Positions 46,001-51,910 of a DNA stretch of 51,910 nt are shown here, piece after piece. Source of the DNA: Acanthaster planci. Taxonomy: Eukaryota > Echinodermata > Asteroidea > Valvatida > Acanthasteridae. The stretch lies in contig NW_019091398.1 in the NCBI RefSeq assembly GCF_001949145.1, forward strand, positions 1,644,751-1,696,660, in the 5' to 3' direction. The stretch's first letter is position 1; each line of letters opens with the position of its first letter. A program made the translations under genes and the position numbers. Under the pieces are notes generated by a model that saw only the letters and a list, made by a program, of their open reading frames with translations, was not told the DNA's origin and made no database searches.

Positions 46001-49000
46001 TGTTTAATACAGGGTGTCCCAGAAAGAAACCAAACCCTGAGGAAAGGGGTTAATATGTCCAAACCATGAGATATGATTATAATGTACAAGGATCTCAGAA
46101 AAATTGTCTTGTAAATGGGGCATCCGAACTCAGTTATAACACTTTGGATAAACCAGTGAATGAGGTTGTCCTCTGTCATGCTGGATATGATAACAGGGGC
46201 ACACCGATTATTTACACATTATGTAATACAAAATTAATAATTATGCACCGACACCTTCCGCGTGTCCGCGTTCCCTTTCAATACAGAGATTACAGCGGTG
46301 GCGCATGTCAGCCACAGCTCGTCTCACCAATGCAGGGTCATGTCATAAGATGTTGACCTCCTGTTGAATGCGACCTCGTAAGTCTTGGATGTTAGTAGAT
46401 TGGTGAAAACTTTGTCCTTCAGATACCCCATAAAAATAATCACACAGGGTGAGATCTGGAGAACGGGGTGGCCTTTCAGTTTGGAATGTTCAGAGCAATT
46501 ACTCGATCTGGGAACAGTTCCCGCAGGAGATTCCCCACAGGATGTCCCTTCTTTGGCCCACCACAGATGTCAGAAAACACCATTTTCATGCCGTTGAAAA
46601 TGAAGTTGGAGTACCACGTCTTCGTTGATCATGTGCAAGTACCGTTCACCATTCATATTCCGTTCGAAAATGAATGGTCCATTAAAGATACCATTCCCAC
46701 ACAGTCCTACCCAAACGGTGACCTTCTCACGACTCATGTTGGTTTCAAAGTTAAAATTTGGCGGGTGCCCCTTCAGTGCCTATTCGACGTTGTTGTGGGT
46801 GTTAACTTCTCTGTTCATCCCAAATGCTGCCTCATCACCAATTGTCAACCATTCAAGAAACTTTTCATTGGCTTGAAAGCGGTCCAGGAGCCACTGAGCA
46901 AACTCCTGTCTCCTCCTGAGGTCTCCACGCAAAAGTTGGTGACGGATGTGCATTTGGTATAGATGGAACTGAAGGTTGAACTGCATTATGCGGCTAAACG
47001 AAGAATGGGACTGTCCAAGTCCCAAGCATGACAGAGGACAACCTCATTCACTGGTTTATCCAAAGTGTTACAACTGAGTTCGGATGCCCCATTTTCAAGA
47101 CAATGATGTTGAGTCATTTATGACAGGAGGGATACCATCAAGGTATCATTAGAAAGAATACTGCTTCTACTTTTCGGAGATCCTTATACATTATAATCAT
47201 ATCTCATGGTTTGGGCATATTAACCCCTTTTCTCAGGGTTTTTTTTTGGGGGGGACACCCTGTATAATGTTGTCCACTACTGGTTGACCGACGCTGGAGC
47301 TATTACTTGAAGTTGATTTTAGCTATAAAAATTGAAATTGTTAATCTTGTGTTTAGGAAACTGCGAAGCGGCAAATCTCGACAGATTTTCATCCACTTTT
47401 GCTTTTCTTTGCTGATGTTGTACATCATTTTCTTGGCTGGCGTTGATAATGCTAAGGTGAGTAATTACCAGGGTGTCCTTTGCTGCAAGGTAGATGTTCG
47501 TTGTCACTTATGAATGTAGTCTAAAAGGAAAAAAAATCATCTTCAAGTTCAAAACAAAAAGTTGTTTTATCGCTGTTAACTTTCTATTGAATCCATAACA
47601 TTGCATTTTAAATTGGAGCACTGTAGTGTGTGAAATATGCTTTTTGTTTTCAGGGATCTGGAGGTGGTTGTGTGTTTGTTGCTGCTTTACTCCACTACTT
47701 GACTCTGACCACTATGATGTGGATGGCTGTTGAAGCCAGGAACATGTACGTCAGCACAGTGAAAGTTTTCCCAGAAGACACTCCTCGATACATGCTAAAG
47801 GCGAGCCTCATTGCTTGGGGTGAGTTTTTGTCTCAATGCCACAAATTTTCTGGTCCAATCCTGAGATTTGTTTATTAACCACACCTAACAACATAAAAAT
47901 GCCACTTAAAGAATGGTATAATATCAAATAAATAGAATTGATATATAAATATATGTACAGAACATCAAATTTAAAAAAAGACAAAATAAAACACTAACCT
48001 AAAAATATGTAGCTAGATAGTTTAAACAGCAGAAGGTACTGGCCAAATAACATGGAATGTTGTTGGAAAGGGCTGTCACCTGTAAAGAGATGACGAAACC
48101 ACTCTCCCTCACAGAGTAAATGACAGAAATCTAGATGAAATTGTGATGTCTGTAAAAGAGAACTGCTAAAAAAGATAAACAGTGAGACTTGTACGGATTT
48201 GTTAGAAAACAGTGTTAGCAAAAATAATCTTCACTCTGCCGCGGCTTTTATTCCAATTTCAGGAACACCGTTGATAGTACTGACAATCACCTTGGCAGCA
48301 GCGACACATCACTACATCAACGACCATTAGTAAGTTGATCCTTTGATGTACAATAACATAGATGTGTTACAGTGTCCTCTTTCTTGTTGTTTTATTTCGA
48401 TTTACATAAATTACTAGGACACATCGAAATAAGATAGGCCTACATCCATTTACATAGTTTGAAATCATATCGAATGCCCTGTCTTTTGTTTATCATAGCT
48501 GTTTCCTGCGACCTGGTCTTGTGCTGTACATTGGTCTCCTTACTCCCATCGGTCTCATCCTCATCCATAGCATCGTCACCTTTGTCCTTGTCATGCGCAG
48601 TCTCCTGAAGGTCAAAGAGGTATCACGCTCCCAGCAGATCTCCAAACGCCTCCACAATGCTGTGGGTATCTCTGTCCTCATGGGACTGACCTGGTGTTTT
48701 GGGTTCCTGGCCATCAACGAGGCGGCATTCGCCTTTCAACTAATCTTCTGTCTGGCCAACTCCTTCCAGGTAGGTGACAAATATTCAGAACTATTACATC
48801 TGATCTTTTTAGGAGTTGGAACTGCTGTGCCTTCTCCTCAAAAGCAACCTTGCGGTATACTTTATAGTCACTCAGTCCATTTTGTTAACATGATGTCAGT
48901 GTGGGCACCGGGACGGACTCTGTGTTAAGTGGCCCCATGTGTTTATACAAGGCATTATTTACGAAGACGGTGCCAGGACCAGGCAGTGGAATGTTGTTTT

Positions 49001-50691
49001 TTGTTAATCACTGACAGCCTTTGGGACCTTTTCAGAGGCCTGTTTCGGCTGTCTCTGAGGTGTTATTTTGGTGGAGGGAGGTGTTGTGGCTTGGCCGACA
49101 CATGGCAAGACACCCCCCCCAAAATCGGGATAGTCTGGAAAACAAGGTCCCTGACTATTGACTATGGAGGACGAAAAGTGGCCATCTGCTTTTCTGCTGT
49201 CAGAACGGTAGAAAAGCAGATTTTAAGTTATGGTAACTTGCAATTTCAACTTTCCTAATTTTCTGCCTCCTCAAAAAGTAGAACAAACATTGTTTGGTTA
49301 TGCATCCTTCTATTTTTCTACTTCAAGAAAAGCAGATTTTTTTTCTTCTCTGCTCGCGGCCGAAAAGCAGCCATCTGCTTTCCTCCTTTTGAGCAGGCAG
49401 AAATTAGAATCAAATGTTTCGACAACAACTGTGAATTCTACTTTTTTGCTTTTTTCATACCGGAGGAGCAATTTTACATAGACGGCCGAAAAGTGGCCAT
49501 CTGCGTTTTGGCTTTTCAAGGGCCATGAATGGGGTCGTGAACCTCAGGTTAAGACTATTTCCTTTTGGGGGGATTGAAGACGTATAAATCAATATTAACA
49601 GTCCTTGGCCCAATCAAGCTGGATGAAAGTTGTAAAACTGTGCTTCCTTTGAGATGCTGTTTTCTCTGCCTCACAGGGAAACTGATACTGCGGTATAGGA
49701 TTGGTCGGCATAAAGCTTTGCTGAGTATTGCTTTCTATACGTCTTCACTCCCCCCGAACGGAAATGGTCGTAACCTACAGGTTCGTGACCTCATTCACTG
49801 CCCGTTGAGGACAGAAAGCAGATGGCCACTTTCCGGCTACCTATGTAAAATCTGCTTTTCCGGTATCACAAAAGCAGAACAGATGAATTCACAAGTGTCG
49901 TCAAAACGTTCAATCCACTTTCCTGCTTGTTTGACAGGTAAAAAGCAGATGGTCACTTTTCGGCCGCCATCAAAAAGAGGAAAAGTAAAACTACTATAGT
50001 AGTAGCAGAAAAGCAGAAAGTGGAAAAATGCATTGTACAGTAAAATGTCATTCTGCTTTTGAGGTAGTAGAAAAGTAGAAACGTCAAAAATTGCATGTTA
50101 CAAATACGTAAAATCTGCCTTTCTACTTTTCTGAAAGCAGAAAAGCTTATGGCCTCTTTTTGTCCTCCGTACCCTGACGGTACTTCGATGTACTTTTTGC
50201 GGGTTTTACGAGCTGTATAGGCTAGAGGACAACCACTGAAATATTTTCATATAAAATGAAAATGCGTCGCAGGGATTTATTTATTAAATTAAGGATGTAG
50301 CCAACTCCATCACTAAGCCCATCACAAGTCATCCTGTGTTCAGCAACGTGGAATTGTGCGTGCTCGTTGTGCAGTTTGAAGTGTGACTTGTGATGGACTC
50401 AGCAATGCTTTGTGGTAGCTTGCTACAGCATGGCCACTTTTTAATAGTTGCAATCGTTTGCTTCCGTTGCAGGGTGTTTTTGTGTTCATCCTGTTTTGTG
50501 TTCGTCGTGAAGAAGTTCGCACGGCCCTGGCTCCGTACATGAGACGTATCTGCTGTGGCAGGGAATGCCATCTGCCCATGATGCACCCTGACAAGTCAAC
50601 AGATGCTGAAATGGTTTCTACTGCAGCGCATACACAGCAGTCATCCGGGCCAAGTGCCAATTTGGATATGTCCATTACAACACCACAGTGA
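36959..50691 (+). CDS. Adhesion GPCR: SRCR, six HYR, hormone-receptor-like region, GAIN/GPS, 7TM (whole gene)
   Basis: Twenty exons, about 1,390 aa. Order: signal peptide (1-34); group A SRCR (about 35-143); HYR modules (144-232, 233-314, 315-397, 398-517, 518-609, 610-687); cysteine/tryptophan region like a hormone-receptor domain (688-765); GAIN with a GPS; then seven TM helices and a short tail of about 60 residues. Ectodomain modules are phase 1-1 exons, so they can be shuffled as units. The GPS CxCTHATNFAILV, TM3 WMAVEA, CFLRPG before TM5 and GLTWCFGF in TM6 mark class B2. Predicted plasma-membrane receptor, autoproteolysed at the GPS; ligand unknown. The SRCR and HYR arms suggest adhesion or recognition (inference). 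Intron 39039-40986 holds a MITE copy, 45967-47356 a mariner-type element and 48770-50472 a palindromic element. Introns 37062-37421, 37749-38771, 41657-41978, 43441-43859, 47820-48262 and other short ones show nothing recognised. The join 44755/45094 is unsettled. Confidence 0.87.
37422..37748 (+). CDS. GPCR exon 2: SRCR domain
   Basis: 327 bases, phase 1-1, one full group A SRCR domain of 109 residues. VPVRLTDGSVPTEGRVEVFY, GQWGRICHDGW, MVVCRQLG, DDVVCTGSE, QCMHREWG and GVRC carry the six expected cysteines. Confidence 0.92.
38772..39038 (+). CDS. GPCR exon 3: HYR module 1
   Basis: 267 bases, phase 1-1. Encodes AEPPVITCP, YTARDVIDNTARCSMVITVI: two conserved cysteines of a hyalin repeat. Confidence 0.9.
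39189..39310. mobile_element. Partial MITE copy (CACTG/GTGTTA family)
   Basis: Matches the right half of the element at 9625-9861, including GGTGTGGTCATCGGATAA and ACCAAAAAGTGTTGATGTTAACACC. Intronic. Confidence 0.75.
40987..41232 (+). CDS. GPCR exon 4: HYR module 2
   Basis: 246 bases, phase 1-1 (acceptor CTTCAG|ACTC). VKIICPPKTTV, LSWSTPVL, TYEILETSSRCQFSVTVTG. Intact counterpart of the pseudoexon at 28288. Confidence 0.85.
41408..41656 (+). CDS. GPCR exon 5: HYR module 3
   Basis: 249 bases, phase 1-1. Encodes DTNPPRFFPDCP, SWPAFNASD, AYKVMDQKGNSAYCNFTVTV. Intact counterpart of the pseudoexon at 28739. Confidence 0.9.
41979..42338 (+). CDS. GPCR exon 6: HYR module 4 with acidic insert
   Basis: 360 bases, phase 1-1. 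FQCPANITV, SVSWMQP and YQVQETEIECRFHVIV are typical. An insert of about 40 residues contains EDDEDYNYEGGDGSSG, making it the longest HYR of the gene. Confidence 0.88.
42529..42804 (+). CDS. GPCR exon 7: HYR module 5
   Basis: 276 bases, phase 1-1. Encodes DEPPKVSGCPDDVII, LTDNSGQDVSVTFNC, VGDTTVRYTARDMSGN and CAFNVTVTG: the most canonical HYR of the six. Confidence 0.92.
42952..43185 (+). CDS. GPCR exon 8: HYR module 6
   Basis: 234 bases, phase 1-1. Encodes EVNLVCPANIT, TSISWSEP, LPIGTYRVSYQQ and ECSFFVGV; short form. Confidence 0.85.
43336..43440 (+). CDS. GPCR exon 9: hormone-receptor-like region, part 1
   Basis: 105 bases, phase 1-1. Encodes GQCPASITSDRLRWPVAVAG and KRCALKTANG. The cysteine/tryptophan spacing resembles HRM domains. 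The donor ACG|GTTAGA is weak. Confidence 0.7.
43860..43987 (+). CDS. GPCR exon 10: hormone-receptor-like region, part 2
   Basis: 128 bases, phase 1 in, 0 out. Encodes AGQPVALRNCSKEEA, FFRWEEHANRSCGEV, then the helix TEVSLENVIE that opens the GAIN domain. Confidence 0.8.
44122..44265 (+). CDS. GPCR exon 11: GAIN subdomain A
   Basis: 144 bases, phase 0-0. Helical: AVEVAGFLASQTSKSSEDAQ, then IEAVSSILENIAKAG. Confidence 0.85.
44356..44755 (+). CDS. GPCR exon 12: GAIN core
   Basis: 400 bases, phase 0 in, 1 out. VTELVLETVSNVIL, IVQSVEAQISLTLQ, then beta-rich sequence to LPSNIIGLLQSHN. Donor ACG|GTAAAG. Confidence 0.82.
45094..45326 (+). CDS. GPCR exon 13: GAIN subdomain B (start uncertain)
   Basis: Coding from LVDFLESIPSN through ELQASFLIYADDSLFQS to EPLVVEFK, phase 0 out. 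The best-looking acceptor (TTTTAG, exon from 45083) gives the wrong phase for the preceding donor. Phase-compatible alternatives are 45094 (GTGAAG) and 45040 (TTTAG|CTAG). 45094 is a provisional choice. Confidence 0.6.
45575..45727 (+). CDS. GPCR exon 14: GPS motif
   Basis: 153 bases, phase 0-0. Encodes VHCVSWNFELE, GDWTTAGCELVE, VKCNCTHATNFAILV. All four GPS cysteines and both tryptophans are present. The cleavage triad is His-Ala-Thr, with the scissile bond after codon 45705-45707. Confidence 0.93.
45833..45966 (+). CDS. GPCR exon 15: tethered-agonist linker and TM1
   Basis: 134 bases, phase 0 in, 2 out. Acidic linker DVKGQVPDDEDHAPSK, then TM1 VGCVLSIIALTITVVIYLTI. Confidence 0.87.
46010..47262 (-). 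mobile_element. Mariner-type DNA transposon, degenerate
   Basis: Ends CAGGGTGTCCC and GGGACACCCTG, flanked by TA on both sides, with inverted arms extending about 170-200 bases (both contain CCATGAGATATGATTATAATG and GAGGTTGTCCTCTGTCATGC or their complements). The minus strand carries transposase pieces: RRRQEFAQWLLDRFQ, LEWLTIGDEAAFGMN, KVTVWVGLCGNGIFNGPF, NGERYLHMI. Frames are broken, so it is inactive. Sits in the intron between TM1 and TM2. Confidence 0.85.
47357..47456 (+). CDS. GPCR exon 16: TM2
   Basis: 100 bases, phase 2 in, 0 out. RKLRSGKSRQIFIHFCFSLL, then LYIIFLAGVDNAK: basic intracellular loop 1 and TM2. Confidence 0.88.
47654..47819 (+). CDS. GPCR exon 17: TM3
   Basis: 166 bases, phase 0 in, 1 out. 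CVFVAALLHYLTLTTMMWMA, VEARNMYVSTVKVF: extracellular-end cysteine, then the class B2 WMxVE motif. Confidence 0.9.
48263..48329 (+). CDS. GPCR exon 18: TM4
   Basis: 67 bases, phase 1 in, 2 out (CAT-TA|GTAAGT). Encodes GTPLIVLTITLAAATHHYIN. Confidence 0.87.
48499..48769 (+). CDS. GPCR exon 19: ECL2, TM5, TM6 and first half of TM7
   Basis: 271 bases, phase 2 in, 0 out. YCFLRPGLVLYIGLLTPIGL; RSLLKVKEVSRSQQISKRLH loop; GISVLMGLTWCFGFLAI; FAFQLIFCLANSFQ. Confidence 0.92.
49166..50168. mobile_element. 1 kb palindromic element rich in AGCAGA words
   Basis: Starts GGAGGACGAAAAGTGGCCAT and ends ATGGCCTCTTTTTGTCCTCC. Internally, GAAAAGTGGCCATCTGCTTTT-like blocks near 49173, 49361 and 49484 oppose reverse-complement blocks near 49810, 49942 and 50130. 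Non-coding. Located in the intron splitting TM7. Confidence 0.75.
50473..50691 (+). CDS. GPCR exon 20: end of TM7 and cytoplasmic tail
   Basis: 219 bases, phase 0 in, stop TGA at 50689-50691. GVFVFILFCVRREEV, then a tail with ICCGREC and a serine/threonine-rich end (SANLDMSITTPQ). Paralogue of 1129-1338. Confidence 0.93.
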   Translation, partial: GVFVFILFCVRREEVRTALAPYMRRICCGRECHLPMMHPDKSTDAEMVSTAAHTQQSSGPSANLDMSITTPQ

Positions 50692-50919
50692 AAACCGTGC
50701 ATTGAGCTACTGCAGGCAAGATGTCGCGATTCACAATCGGGGTCCTGTATTATGCATACATTTAACATGCTGTAACCTGTTTCAAATCGTTCTAAAGATT
50801 CTCGTCATCCTCTTGCAGTTTGATCTCTGAGTTGTTTGTAGTTAGTTTTTTCCAGAAATGGGGAGAGAAACAAACCCGCGTGCACGTTTTAAGATGTGTA
50901 TTGAGATATTCTGTGATTG

Positions 50920-50925
50920 AATAAA
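50920..50925 (+). terminator. Polyadenylation signal of the GPCR
   Basis: AATAAA, 229 bases after the stop codon. A second AATAAA lies at 50971-50976. Confidence 0.65.
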
Positions 50926-50976
50926 GCTTTTACACTGTTTGTTAGACTGGAAAGTTCCTGAGTATATATTAATAAA

Positions 50977-51910
50977 ATATAATATGCTGCATAAATAGTT
51001 ACGAGACAACCCAGTGTTCATGTTAAATCTGCTCGTATTTATTACAATACGAATATGTAAAATCTAGAAACGACACTGTGTTTCATAGCTATATATAGCC
51101 TATGGAAAAAAGAAAACAAAAAAATTGTACCAAAGTATCAATTTTAGACAATAAATATGGATAATTGCTTATCTTAACGAGATGCAAGCAAGTAGATGTA
51201 TTTAAATTTCGTGGACACCATGAATCATCCCCTGAAAACAGAGCATACTGGTCAGAGTGTCGTGATTTGTCACTTCATTCTCAGGATACAGACAGCTGAA
51301 AATGTTACATATTTCTACAAATATTGATATGATTTTGAATTCATTACGTACCACTTGTTCGTTTTGTGCCATTTATGCGGCTTGGCTGATATAAAAACTG
51401 CTACTTATTCTAGGTTCCTGACGTCGGAAAGTACAAAGAGATTAATTTGTTGAAGGAAATAATTATTTGAAGTTTACGAACGAGTGCCTCTTTTTTCGTG
51501 GCTTCTTAGAAGGCCACGCAAGCACTGCATAACGCATAAGTTGGACTACATTCAAATTCATCAGAACATTTAATAGAACTTGGTCATTAGTTTCAAATTA
51601 TCCGTTTTTGAATGTTAGGCCTACTTATAACATTTCAGTGGGGATAGGTTTTGCAATTGAATAAGGCTCCACATTATACAGTTTGATTTCCAGTTGTACT
51701 ATTCGGTAGTCATGTTAGAAGCCGCCAATGTTGGTCAAGAATAATCAGAATATTTATAGACGCCAGATAGTTTAACTGGGACCAGTAGGTGAATACTTGA
51801 ATGTACAGTGGTATGAAATATTACTCTGTTGATCTGTAATCAGAAGTTTTTTCTCCTAATTTCCTTTAATCCACACTATGACATACGGCATTAGAGGAGA
51901 CGGTTTCATC
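50977..51910. other. Downstream flank, no gene seen
   Basis: AT-rich sequence with no recognisable exon, repeat or RNA gene. Confidence 0.5.

Noticed and set aside
46066-46356. Plus-strand reading frames in 46.0-47.0 kb as receptor exons
   Set aside because: They are antisense to transposase pieces of the mariner-type element.

Overview
The window is animal genomic DNA: split genes with GT-AG introns, AT-rich non-coding sequence and many degenerate transposon remnants. The domain set (YWTD propellers with EGF modules, SRCR, HYR, GAIN/GPS and adhesion-type 7TM) and the recurring TAGGCCTA-like intron words suggest an invertebrate deuterostome, most likely an echinoderm. That assignment is inference; no marker gene settles the class.

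Layout. (1) 1-1338: 3' end of an adhesion GPCR whose body lies before the window. Only its last exon (1129-1338) is present, behind an intron carrying a LINE remnant. (2) 1339-4668: intergenic, with two palindromic MITE-like elements. (3) 4669-20825: a complete 22-exon gene with TATA box, signal peptide, three YWTD beta-propellers with trailing EGF modules, and a short hydrophilic tail (about 1,190 aa). It was built by near-exact triplication of a seven-exon block, and every module boundary is phase 1. No transmembrane segment is visible, so a secreted LRP-like protein is predicted. (4) 20826-36815: no intact gene. This stretch holds a 1.96 kb long-inverted-repeat element with a 6-bp target duplication, decayed HYR exons copied from the downstream gene, an orphan broken copy of the terminal exon of gene 3, a palindrome-rich tandem array, a LINE reverse-transcriptase remnant and MITEs. 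(5) 36816-50691: a complete 20-exon adhesion GPCR (about 1,390 aa): signal peptide, SRCR, six HYR modules, hormone-receptor-like cysteine region, GAIN/GPS and seven TM helices. Its introns hold a mariner-type element and a 1 kb palindromic element. (6) 50692-51910: 3' UTR with polyadenylation signals, then nothing recognised.

How the parts relate. The last exons of the two GPCRs (1129-1338 and 50473-50691) are clear paralogues, so the window lies in a tandem adhesion-GPCR cluster. The secreted propeller gene sits between the two paralogues. The HYR pseudoexons at 27.5-29.2 kb and the tail-exon copy at 33.8-34.2 kb show that both gene families have undergone local segmental duplication and decay. 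No RNA genes, CRISPR arrays or prokaryotic features were seen. All exon boundaries are read from splice consensus, phase and comparison among internal repeats, without transcript evidence. One GPCR junction (around 44755/45094) is unresolved.
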